Origin: an uncultured Clostridia bacterium
GTDB lineage: Bacteria > Bacillota > Clostridia > Christensenellales > Aristaeellaceae
DNA: 34,616 nt
NCBI GenBank assembly: GCA_937907055.1
Contig: CALCTW010000140.1
Span: 1-34,616 of the forward strand
Direction of reading: 5' to 3'
Position 1 is the stretch's first letter; each line of letters opens with the position of its first letter. Position numbers and translations under genes: made by a program. Positions 15,986 through 23,887 of the stretch are shown here, piece by piece. Under the pieces are notes generated by a model. It was not told the DNA's origin. It did not search any database and saw only the letters and a list, made by a program, of their open reading frames with translations.

Positions 15986-17479
15986 ATGACGATCCCATCC
16001 TGGTATCTGCTTATCCCCATCTTTTTCCCCGTACTCGGCGGCCTGGCCGTAACGGTATGCAAGCCGTTCAAGGCGGAGAAAACGAGGAACCTATTTGTCG
16101 GAGCCATTCTGATCCTGAATGTACTCCTTGTTATTCCTGTGCTGTTCGTAAAGGAAGCCGAACAGGAATTGTTCATGATCTCCGATAACCTTCGTATCTT
16201 TTTAAGGCTCGATGATGCGGGAAAATTCTTTTCCGCCGTCATGTCGTTTGTCTGGTGCGTAACAGGGATCTACAGTTTTGAATACATGCATCATGAAGGG
16301 AAGCTTCAGCGCTATTACGCTTTCTATCTTGCCACGCTCGGCATCCTGATGGCTTTGTGTTTTTCCGGAAGCATCATTACATACTATATGTTCTACGAAT
16401 TAATGACGCTTCTGACCGTTCCCTTCGTGATGCACACCGGACATAAGGAAGCAGTCGCGGCCGGTATCAAATACCTGATCTATTCCGTGACCGGTGCTTC
16501 ACTCGTTCTGCTGGGAGTATTCGTTCTTGCTCCTTATGTAACCAGTTTCTCCTTTGCCAGCGGCGGCATACTGGATATGCAGAAGGTAGCCGGTCATGAA
16601 AGTACTGTGCTGGCGATCGCCTTTGTCATGATCATCGGTTTTGGCGCGAAAGCCGGTATGTTCCCGCTTCATGGCTGGCTGCCGACCGCGCATCCGGTCG
16701 CTCCTTCACCTGCCTCGGCTGTTCTTTCAGGCATTATCACCAAAGCAGGTGTTCTTGGCATGTTCCGCCTGATCTACTGCTTTATCGGCGTTGATTTTCT
16801 CAGAAATACCTGGGTACAGACTGCTTTCCTTTGTCTGACTCTTTTCACTGTTTTTATGGGATCTATGCTGGCCTATCATGAGAATCAGTTTAAAAAACGT
16901 CTGGCGTATTCTTCTGTCAGTCAGGTCAGTTATGTTCTGACCGGTCTTGCGACCCTGCACCCCATCGGCATCATCGGCGCCTTCCTGCATGTAGCTGCCC
17001 ACGCGCTGATCAAAAACACCCTGTTCATGACCGCGGGCGCGATCATCAGCAAAACCGGCAAGACACATGTCGACGAATTACGCGGCATCGGCAAACAGAT
17101 GCCTGTCACAATGTGGTGCTTCACGATCGCCTCTGTCGGTCTCGTCGGTATTCCTCCCTGTGTCGGATTTATCAGCAAATGGTATCTTGCTCAAGGCGCG
17201 CTATCCATGACAGGTACATCTGATTTCATGCGTTATCTCGTTCCCGCGATCCTTCTGATCTCGGCATTGCTAACAGCCGGTTATCTGATCACAGTTTCGA
17301 TCAAAGCCTTCTTTACAGGCAAGAATGAAGCGGGGGAGATCGAGGTATTTGAAAAGAAGGAACCGGGACTTACAATGCTGATTCCTCTGATCATATACAC
17401 AGTATTGATCCTGCTCCTTGGTATTCTGCCCAATCCGCTTGTTGGTTTCATTTCACAGATCGCTTCGTCTGTTGTATAA
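15986..17479 (+). CDS. Second proton-conducting antiporter subunit (MrpA/NuoL-like)
   Basis: This is a 497-residue PF00361 membrane protein with about 14 helices. The N-terminal segment LDDAGKFFSAVMSFVWCVTGIYSFEYM is the NuoL/MrpA N-terminal module (PF00662 type). Key residues are intact: E138 in FYELMTL, K222 in GAKAGMFPLHGWLP, H229, K253 in ITKAGVLG, and a lysine in GFISKWYLA. AGGAGGGT precedes the ATG. It lies 43 bp after mrpD. It probably supplies one of several parallel ion channels in the complex. Whether it moves H+ or Na+ cannot be read from sequence. Confidence 0.85.
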   Translation: MTIPSWYLLIPIFFPVLGGLAVTVCKPFKAEKTRNLFVGAILILNVLLVIPVLFVKEAEQELFMISDNLRIFLRLDDAGKFFSAVMSFVWCVTGIYSFEYMHHEGKLQRYYAFYLATLGILMALCFSGSIITYYMFYELMTLLTVPFVMHTGHKEAVAAGIKYLIYSVTGASLVLLGVFVLAPYVTSFSFASGGILDMQKVAGHESTVLAIAFVMIIGFGAKAGMFPLHGWLPTAHPVAPSPASAVLSGIITKAGVLGMFRLIYCFIGVDFLRNTWVQTAFLCLTLFTVFMGSMLAYHENQFKKRLAYSSVSQVSYVLTGLATLHPIGIIGAFLHVAAHALIKNTLFMTAGAIISKTGKTHVDELRGIGKQMPVTMWCFTIASVGLVGIPPCVGFISKWYLAQGALSMTGTSDFMRYLVPAILLISALLTAGYLITVSIKAFFTGKNEAGEIEVFEKKEPGLTMLIPLIIYTVLILLLGILPNPLVGFISQIASSVV

Positions 17480-17491
17480 AGGAGGCATTTG

Positions 17492-18949
17492 ATGTTGATC
17501 GGTTTATGCCTTCTGATTCCGCTGATCGGCGGACTCGCCCTGTTCTTCATCAAACCCGAATCCCTCAAGCACAGGCTGATCTACACAATGAGTGTTGTCA
17601 CCGTCACAAGTGTTCTCGTATGGTTCGTTCTGCTTACCCGGCAGGGAACACACATCAGCCTGTTTACGATCATGGAGGGTTTGACGCTCTGTTTCCGCGT
17701 AGACGGAATGTCTTCCGTGTTCTGTGGTCTCATCAGCATTCTGTGGCCGATCGCAACACTGTACGGTATGGAGTACATGGAGCACGAGCAAAGAAGAAAT
17801 TCCTTTTTCGCCTTTTACACCATGAGCTATGCCGCAACGCTTGCAGTTGCCCTCAGCGGAAGCCTGTTCACGTTATACATTTTCTATGAATGTCTGACGC
17901 TTATCACATTCCCGCTTGTTCTGCATAAACGTGACCGTGCATCGGCCAAAGCCGGACGAAAGTATCTCGCGTTTTCAATCTCAGGCGCCGCAATGGCATT
18001 CATGGCCTTGATCGCGCTGATCCACTTTAGCGGAGATACCAATTTTGTGCTTGGCGGCATACTGAAAGGCAACTATGAACCGAACACGATCCGTTTACTT
18101 CGTTTCATGTTCCTGATGGCTTTTATCGGTTTCGGAACAAAAGCAGCGGTGTTTCCCATGTACGCCTGGCTGCCCTCCGCCTCTGTGGCGCCTACGCCTG
18201 TCACAGCATTGCTCCATGCAGTCGCGGTCGTGAACAGCGGTGTTTTCGCTGTTCTCCGCTCCATCTATTACTCCTTTGGGACAGAGATCCTTTCCGGGAG
18301 CAATGTTCAGACCATCACGATCCTGATCTCAGCCTTCACAATCATTTTCGGCTCTGCAATGGCTGTAAAGGAACAGCACTTCAAGCGCCGTCTGGCTTAT
18401 TCCACCGTCTCTAACCTTTCATACATGCTGATCGGCGCAACGCTCATGACGCCAGCTGGAATGGTAGGCTCATTGACTCACCTTGTCGCTCACGGTCTGA
18501 TGAAGATCACGCTCTTCTACTGCGCGGGGGCTGTACTCGTCCGGAGCGGAAAGGAATATGTGCAGGATCTTCGCGGTTATCACACGATCATGCCCGTAAC
18601 CTGTGCCATATACACGCTCTCAGCAGTCGCCATGGTTGGTATTCCGCCGCTTTGCGGGTTTGTCAGCAAGTGGAACCTGCTGACCGCGGCAGGCGCGTTG
18701 AACAACTGGACGGGCATCGTCGTCATCTGCACGCTGATCATATCCTCTGTCCTGACAGCAGTCTATCTCCTTGGACCTGCCACAGCGATGTATTTCCGGC
18801 CATTGAATCCGGGGATCGCCGGCGATAAGAAAGATCCCGGTCTTCTTATGACGATCCCATTCATCATTCTGACTATCCTGATCATCGCTTTGGGTGTTTA
18901 TTCAGAACCGCTCGTTTCTTTCCTCAGAACAGTCTCCGGACAGATGTGA
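17492..18949 (+). CDS. Third antiporter-like subunit (MrpA/NuoL-like) with altered proton-path residues
   Basis: This is a 485-residue PF00361-family membrane protein similar in layout to its neighbours. E133 (FYECLTL) and the TM7 lysine K217 (GFGTKAAVFPMYAWLP) are kept. The usual His after FPL is Tyr (Y224), and the TM8 lysine that the other three subunits have (SKG, TKAG, TKSG) is Asn (N248 in VVNSGVF). The TM12-type lysine K393 (FVSKWNLL) is kept. The channel may therefore conduct differently or play a structural role. An ATG with AGGAGG upstream starts the gene, 12 bp after the previous stop; an in-frame TTG one codon earlier is less likely. Confidence 0.85.
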   Translation: MLIGLCLLIPLIGGLALFFIKPESLKHRLIYTMSVVTVTSVLVWFVLLTRQGTHISLFTIMEGLTLCFRVDGMSSVFCGLISILWPIATLYGMEYMEHEQRRNSFFAFYTMSYAATLAVALSGSLFTLYIFYECLTLITFPLVLHKRDRASAKAGRKYLAFSISGAAMAFMALIALIHFSGDTNFVLGGILKGNYEPNTIRLLRFMFLMAFIGFGTKAAVFPMYAWLPSASVAPTPVTALLHAVAVVNSGVFAVLRSIYYSFGTEILSGSNVQTITILISAFTIIFGSAMAVKEQHFKRRLAYSTVSNLSYMLIGATLMTPAGMVGSLTHLVAHGLMKITLFYCAGAVLVRSGKEYVQDLRGYHTIMPVTCAIYTLSAVAMVGIPPLCGFVSKWNLLTAAGALNNWTGIVVICTLIISSVLTAVYLLGPATAMYFRPLNPGIAGDKKDPGLLMTIPFIILTILIIALGVYSEPLVSFLRTVSGQM

Positions 18950-18975
18950 ATACTTGATAAAGCAGAGGAACAAGA

Positions 18976-21129
18976 ATGCAATTGTTATTTCTCGTCTTTT
19001 TGCCGATGGTCATGTCTCTTATCTGTTACATGATCGGGAAAAAGAATAAAAAGTTACGCAATATCGCGTATTGCGCGACTACGATCATCGTTTTCGGCAT
19101 AAGCATATGGACATTCATTTCCAACACCGCTTTCTCGATCGAAGAGTTTTGCGGTCTTGGGCTTCATTTTCACGCTGACGGCTTCCGTTCATTGTACGGC
19201 ATGGTTGCCGCCTTCATGTGGATGATGACCGGTTTATTCTCACCGGAATATTTCCGGCACTATCACAACCGAAACCGCTATTACTTCTTTAACCTGATGA
19301 CCTTAGGCGCCACGCAAGGTGTTCTCCTGTCTTCAGACCTGTATACGACCTTCGTTTTCTTCGAGATCATGTCGTTCACCAGTTATACGTGGGTCGCCCA
19401 TGAAGAGAATTCCAAAGCTATGAAAGCCGCCGGCACATATCTAGCTGTAGCGGTAATCGGCGGCCTGACAACGCTGATGGGCATCTTTATGCTCTGGCAC
19501 AGTTTCGGTACGCTTGATTTCACCGAATTGCACACGATTACTACCGATCTTGCCGCTTTCTGCGAAGGGAACGGAACTGAACTTACAGCCGTCAGCAACA
19601 CGCTTTCCGTTGCTTCCTGGCTTACATTGTTTGGTTTCGCCGCAAAGGCCGGTATGTTCCCGCTGCATATATGGCTTCCTAAGGCGCATCCGGTCGCTCC
19701 GGCTCCGGCCTCAGCGCTCTTGTCCGGCATCCTTACAAAGAGCGGCGTTTTTGGTGTTATCGTGATCTGCGCGGATCTTCAGAGCGCTTTTCCGGTCTTT
19801 GGCAGAATACTCTTCGTATTAGCCTGTGTCACGATGTTCGCGGGAGCGCTCCTCGCGTTGTTCTCCATCGATCTTAAGAAAACATTAGCCTGTTCTTCGA
19901 TGAGTCAGATCGGATTCATTACGGTCGGCTTATCCATGATGACTTTATGCGGAGAGGAAGGCGGTATGGCAGCCTCCGGCGCTCTGCTTCACATGGTCAA
20001 CCACTCTCTGATCAAACTCTGTCTCTTTATGTGCGCGGGTGTCATTTACATGAATCTGCACAAGCTGAATCTGAACGATATCCGCGGATATGGCCGTAAG
20101 AAACCTTTGCTGCACATTGCTTTCCTCCTTGGCGCGCTGGCCATTGCCTGCATCCCGCCCTTTGGAAGCGGATATCACAGCAAGTCTCTGATCCATGAAG
20201 GTATTCTGGAATTCATCGAGCTGCAAAAACAGGCCGGAGCGATCTGGATCCCCTATAAGGCAGCAGAAATTCTGTTCCTGATATCCGGCGGCTTAACGAT
20301 CGCCTACATGGCGAAACTCTACATCTGCATCTTCTGGGAAAAGAACAGCAACAAAGCCCTGCAGGCACAATATAACAAAAAGACAGCTTACATGAATCCG
20401 CTTTCCGCTTTCGCGATCCTGGTGACTGCGTTCATTTTCCCGCTTATCAGCTTGATGCCGGATCAATTCCTGACTCCCTTGATCGAAAGAAGCATTGATT
20501 TCTTCCGCCAGGAAATGCCGCATCATATCGAATACTACTCTCTTGAAAACCTGATCGGAGCCGCGGAATCGATCGCGATCGGAAGCCTTGTCTATCTCTT
20601 TGTTGTTCGGAAGCTGCTGATCCGCAAACAGAACAGAGGGACCGTTTATGTCGATCTGTGGCCCAAACGGCTTGATCTAGAAGAAGCATTTTATCGTCCG
20701 CTTGTTACATAGTTCCTTCCCGGTCTTTTCGGCGCGCTTTCTTCGTTCATCGCCTTTATACCCGAAAAGATCGTGCCGGTATTAAAAAACGTCACGCTTT
20801 TCCTGTCGCGTCTGATTGGGGAAGGTCCTGAATGGGGCGTTCTTCTGCTCCGTCAGACAGTGATGAAAAAACGTCATACGCAGGAGAGTGTACCTGTCGG
20901 AAATCGTTTCACTTACAAAACCGGTCTGCTTCTTGACAAACTGTTTGCATTTTTCAATAAGACGATCGGTAAGAATCATCCCCTTCGTACGGATATGGAA
21001 TATCTTACAAGTGAGAAATATGAGCACTTCAGGCAAACGGAGACCCGCATTTCCCGAAGCATGTCCTATGGTCTCATCCTGATGGCGATCGGTCTGCTTG
21101 TCACCTGCCTCTATCTGCTTCTAACCTGA
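18976..21129 (+). CDS. Fourth antiporter-like subunit (NuoL/MrpA-like), read through an in-frame TAG at codon 579
   Basis: The first 578 codons are a PF00361 proton-conducting subunit with E130 (FFEIMSF), K224 and H231 (FAAKAGMFPLHIWLP) and K255 (LTKSGVFG) intact. TAG occurs at 20710-20712. The same frame then continues for 138 sense codons to TGA at 21127-21129: FLPGLFGALSSFI follows directly after YRPLVT, then a soluble stretch, then a last membrane helix (SYGLILMAIGLLVTCLYLLL). From memory, related clostridial subunits are about 700 aa with such a tail, so the full product would be 717 aa. There is no ribosome site for separate translation of the tail and no frameshift. Either TAG is decoded, or this is a nonsense mutant still making a 578-residue protein. 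It is the last gene of the operon; no clear terminator follows. Confidence 0.75.
20710..20712 (+). other. In-frame TAG codon inside the fourth antiporter subunit
   Basis: TAG is preceded by ACA (Thr) and followed by TTC (Phe), in frame with both the upstream 578 codons and the downstream 138. It is one of only two TAG codons that interrupt coding frames in the window. A CAG, AAG, GAG or TGG ancestor would need one base change. Confidence 0.85.
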
Positions 21130-21175
21130 TCACACTCCATTCTCATCAATTGTTAAAATTATATTACGAAATGTA

Positions 21176-21203
21176 TTGAAATATTTCATAAATGTGATAT
21201 AAT
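21176..21203 (+). promoter_or_regulatory. Promoter of the methyltransferase gene
   Basis: TTGAAA (21176-21181) and TATAAT (21198-21203) are 16 bp apart, with a TGA extension of the -10. A dedicated strong promoter suggests that the interrupted gene downstream is still expressed. Confidence 0.65.
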
Positions 21204-21239
21204 TGTTTCGTAATCGATTCTTTTGATGAGGAGTACCGA

Positions 21240-21779
21240 ATGATCTCGAAAGCTACAGGTTGGCAGGGAGAGATTCACCCTACATATAAAGCACACTTAA
21301 CCGGTGCAATGCGCGCTGTGATGAATTGGGCCACCCTTGAGGAACACGATTGTGTTCTGGACCTGAATTGTCATGACGGCGCGTTGCTGAACAGTCTGAA
21401 TAAACGTTTACGTTTGAATACATGCGGTCTCTGCCCGTCCAGAGAAAAAACGCGTCTTGTCAGAGAAGCGAATGATGACAGTGACATCGTATACGCGCAG
21501 CCGCACGATATACCGTGGCGAAACGATGCTTTCGACTGCGTGCTATCCAGCGAACTTATCAGCAGCGACAGGCTGTCCGCTATTCTACAATAGACTTTGC
21601 GTGTCCTGCGTCCCGGCGGACATATCGTGATGCTGACGAAAGCATTTGAAACCAAAGGGGATAACATTCCCGGACGTCGTGAGATCATGCGGCGCATGAT
21701 GGAGGCCGGGTTTGAAAGTGTCAGCTGGCGTCATTCCGGTCTGCATGGGATCGCAATTGCCTGGAAACGGATATCCTGA
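21240..21779 (+). CDS. Class I SAM-dependent methyltransferase, read through an in-frame TAG at codon 118
   Basis: Residues 38-50 (CVLDLNCHDGALL) form motif I, the SAM-binding loop, slightly unlike the usual DLGCGxG. IPWRNDAFDCVLSSELI is the D-x-F-D motif of Methyltransf_11-type enzymes, and RVLRPGGHIVML is the post-motif III block. TAG at 21591-21593 falls three residues before RVLRPGG, in the helix normally written E-x-x-R-V-L-(K/R)-P-G-G. The frame continues to TGA at 21777-21779, giving 179 aa. Cutting at TAG would remove essential core strands. Its own promoter, a GAGGAG ribosome site and a terminator are intact, which argues against a decayed gene. The substrate is unknown. Confidence 0.72.
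21591..21593 (+). other. In-frame TAG codon inside the methyltransferase
   Basis: The TAG is preceded by CTA CAA and followed by ACT. It aligns with the residue, most often Glu or Gln, that precedes the conserved RVL(R/K)PGG motif by three places. Gln (from CAG) or Glu (from GAG) would each be one base away. Confidence 0.85.
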
Positions 21780-21803
21780 AAAACAGCCGAAAGGCTGTTT
21801 TTT
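21779..21803 (+). terminator. Intrinsic terminator of the methyltransferase gene
   Basis: AAACAGCC (21781-21788) and GGCTGTTT (21793-21800) form a perfect stem capped by a GAAA tetraloop, followed by a T-run. The stem begins just after the TGA that ends the read-through frame, consistent with that TGA being the true gene end. Confidence 0.85.
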
Positions 21804-21847
21804 ATTTCAAATAATCGTGATTTTTTCCGTTAACAATCTTTATAATC

Positions 21848-21876
21848 TTTTCAATTGATATGGAATATGTTATAAT
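21848..21876 (+). promoter_or_regulatory. Promoter of the yicC-rsgA housekeeping operon
   Basis: TATAAT (21871-21876) has a weak -35, TTTTCA (21848-21853), at 17 bp. Transcription would start close to the GGGGGAG ribosome site of yicC. Confidence 0.5.
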
Positions 21877-21901
21877 AAATGAGATAAGGGGGAGTTTACG
21901 C

Positions 21902-22771
21902 ATGTACAGCATGACGGGCTACGGACGCGCGACCGCGGAGGCGGACGGACGTTCTGTAACAATAGAAATGAAAAGCGTGAATCATCGCTTTCTCGATATC
22001 TCGGTAAAGATGCCAAAGACGATCATTTTTGCCGAAGAAACCGTAAAGAAGGTCATCGGAGAACATGTTTTCCGCGGTCATTTTGATGTAACAGTCAATT
22101 ATGACAACACCCGTGATGATCGCTATCAGATTATGGTCGATCATGATCTGGCGAAAAAGTATATTCAGGCAATTAACACGATTGCTGCAGATAACGGCAT
22201 TGAAAATCATTGTTCAGCGGAATATATTGCACAGATGGATGATGTCATTCGTACCGTTCCGTCTGATGACGATATGGATTCCATCCTTGATCTTGTAAAG
22301 GCCGCTGCTCAGGATGCTGTTTCCAATCTTTGCGCGATGCGGCTTGCCGAGGGCCGTAATCTCTGTGCGGATGTCACCTTCCATCTTCAAAATCTTGAAG
22401 AACTTCGTTCACAGATCGAAGCGTTAGCGCCTTCTGTGCCGATTGCTTATAAGGAGCGTCTTGAAAGCCGGATGAAGGAACTCGGGGCCGAAGCTGATCC
22501 CGCAAGGATCGCGCAGGAAGTGGCGATCATGGCTGACAAATGTGCCATTGATGAAGAACTGAGCCGTTTGCAGAGTCATATCGGTCAGATGTATGCCATG
22601 ATGCAGTTAGAACGCGAAAACGGTAAAAAGATGGATTTCCTGACACAGGAACTGAACCGCGAATGCAACACGATAGGCAGCAAAGCATCCAATGTTATGA
22701 TCACACAATGCGTTGTCAGCGCCAAGAATGAAGTTGAAAAGATTCGCGAACAAGTGCAGAACATCGAATAA
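21902..22771 (+). CDS. yicC: YicC/YloC family endoribonuclease-like protein
   Basis: The 289-residue protein begins MYSMTGYGRA and continues with EMKSVNHRFLDISVKMP, the N-terminal YicC signature. It ends with the DUF1732 block NRECNTIGSKASNVMITQCVVSAKNEVEKIREQVQNIE. E. coli YicC is reported as an endoribonuclease acting in RNA decay; the clostridial role is inferred from it. The ATG at 21902 has GGGGGAG 9 nt upstream; the frame is open 14 codons further, but that overlaps the promoter. First gene of the operon, 11 bp before remA. Confidence 0.92.
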   Translation: MYSMTGYGRATAEADGRSVTIEMKSVNHRFLDISVKMPKTIIFAEETVKKVIGEHVFRGHFDVTVNYDNTRDDRYQIMVDHDLAKKYIQAINTIAADNGIENHCSAEYIAQMDDVIRTVPSDDDMDSILDLVKAAAQDAVSNLCAMRLAEGRNLCADVTFHLQNLEELRSQIEALAPSVPIAYKERLESRMKELGAEADPARIAQEVAIMADKCAIDEELSRLQSHIGQMYAMMQLERENGKKMDFLTQELNRECNTIGSKASNVMITQCVVSAKNEVEKIREQVQNIE

Positions 22772-22782
22772 GCAGGGAAATC

Positions 22783-23043
22783 ATGAGGCTTCTGAATATA
22801 GGTTATGGCAATCTCCTGGCTTCTTCCCGGATTCTTGCGATCATCAGTCCTGATTCCGCGCCGGTCAAGAGACTCATCCAGGAGAAGAGAGACGAGGGTA
22901 AATTAATTGACGCGACGGCCGGCAGAAAAACACGTTCTGTGATCTGTTCAGATAACGGTTTCATCATTCTTTCTGCAATTCAAGCCGACACGCTCAACAA
23001 CAGAATGACTGAAGAGGGGGACATGTTCAGACATGAAGATTAA
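22783..23043 (+). CDS. remA: RemA-like extracellular matrix regulator (DUF370)
   Basis: This is an 86-residue DUF370 protein: LLNIGYGNLLASSRILAIISPDSAP, then LIDATAGRKTRSVI and GFIILSAIQADTLNNR, all conserved in RemA. In Bacillus subtilis RemA is a ring-forming DNA-binding activator of biofilm matrix and osmoprotection genes. Its position between yicC and gmk is the usual one in Firmicutes. It overlaps gmk by 11 bp. Confidence 0.92.
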   Translation: MRLLNIGYGNLLASSRILAIISPDSAPVKRLIQEKRDEGKLIDATAGRKTRSVICSDNGFIILSAIQADTLNNRMTEEGDMFRHED

Positions 23044-23632
23044 TCAAACCGGTATGCTGATCGTTATTTCCGGACCGAGCGGTGTCGGTAAAGGAACGAT
23101 CTGCGCTAAACTGTTAGAAGATGACAACTCCCTGACTTTTTCCACATCGGTAACGACTCGCAAAGCGCGCGAAAACGAAATTGACGGTGTTCATTACTTC
23201 TTTATCACCGAGGATGAGTACGATCATCTGCTGGACGAAGATGCCTTCATCGAACACGCCACCGTTCATGGTCACCGTTACGGCACTTTAAAAAAACAGG
23301 TCGCGGAAAAAACAGGAGAAGGAAAGAATGTCATTCTGGATATCGATCCGCAGGGCGCCATTGCCGTTATGGAAAAGTGCCCCGAATGCGTATCCATCTT
23401 CATCCTGCCTCCCGATTACGCCACGCTTCGCAAACGTCTGCACACGCGTAACACAGACGACGAAGCAGAGATCACCAAGCGTGTGAACAACGCCAGAGGC
23501 GAGATCGAGAAGATGCACCTTTATAACTATGCAGTCGTCAATGATGACTTCGATACCGCGTATTCGCAGGTAAAAAGCATCATTGAAGCTGAAAAACAGC
23601 GTACAACCAGGTTTAAGCCTGAGATCGAATAA
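23033..23632 (+). CDS. gmk: Guanylate kinase
   Basis: This enzyme phosphorylates GMP to GDP with ATP. The P-loop GPSGVGKGT is at 14-22. TFSTSVTTRKARENEIDGVHYFF is the GMP-binding region with the conserved S-x-T-T-R-x-x-R and G-x-x-Y-x-F, and VILDIDPQGA follows. The length of 199 aa is standard. The only G-rich ribosome site lies about 12 nt before the ATG, so translation may be coupled to remA, whose end overlaps this start. Confidence 0.96.
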   Translation: MKINQTGMLIVISGPSGVGKGTICAKLLEDDNSLTFSTSVTTRKARENEIDGVHYFFITEDEYDHLLDEDAFIEHATVHGHRYGTLKKQVAEKTGEGKNVILDIDPQGAIAVMEKCPECVSIFILPPDYATLRKRLHTRNTDDEAEITKRVNNARGEIEKMHLYNYAVVNDDFDTAYSQVKSIIEAEKQRTTRFKPEIE

Positions 23633-23665
23633 TATATTGTACGGTATTTGAAAGGAGAAACAACT

Positions 23666-23887
23666 ATGTCTGTTAACAAGCCCGGAATCGGAGAACTCTC
23701 TCAGAAGGTCGATTCCAGATATACACTCGTTGTCGAAAGCAGCAAGCGCGCGCGTGAACTGGTTGACGGTGCTACGCCCCTGATCGACGCCAAGGACAAC
23801 ATGAAGCCCGTTTCCATCGCGATCCAGGAGATCAACCGTGGTCTGCTGACCTATCGTCGCAACATGGAAGATGAAGAGGAGACCTGA
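23666..23887 (+). CDS. rpoZ: RNA polymerase omega subunit
   Basis: This 73-residue omega subunit assists assembly of the beta' subunit. IGELSQKVDSRYTLVVESSKRARELVDG and KPVSIAIQEINRGLLTY are the two conserved regions. The ATG at 23666 follows AAAGGAG; an ATG six codons upstream lies before that ribosome site and is rejected. Its stop overlaps the coaBC start by one base. Confidence 0.95.
   Translation: MSVNKPGIGELSQKVDSRYTLVVESSKRARELVDGATPLIDAKDNMKPVSIAIQEINRGLLTYRRNMEDEEET

Noticed and set aside
20710..20712. Selenocysteine-type recoding
   Set aside because: Selenocysteine uses TGA; the interrupting codons here are TAG, and no SECIS-like hairpin was seen directly after them.
20773..21129. 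Separate small gene starting at a GTG downstream of the TAG
   Set aside because: It is in the same frame as the interrupted subunit, has no convincing ribosome binding site, and the coding signal begins directly after the TAG, not at this GTG.
21597..21779. Separate 60-codon gene downstream of the second TAG
   Set aside because: It begins inside the conserved RVLRPGG region of the same methyltransferase domain and cannot fold alone.
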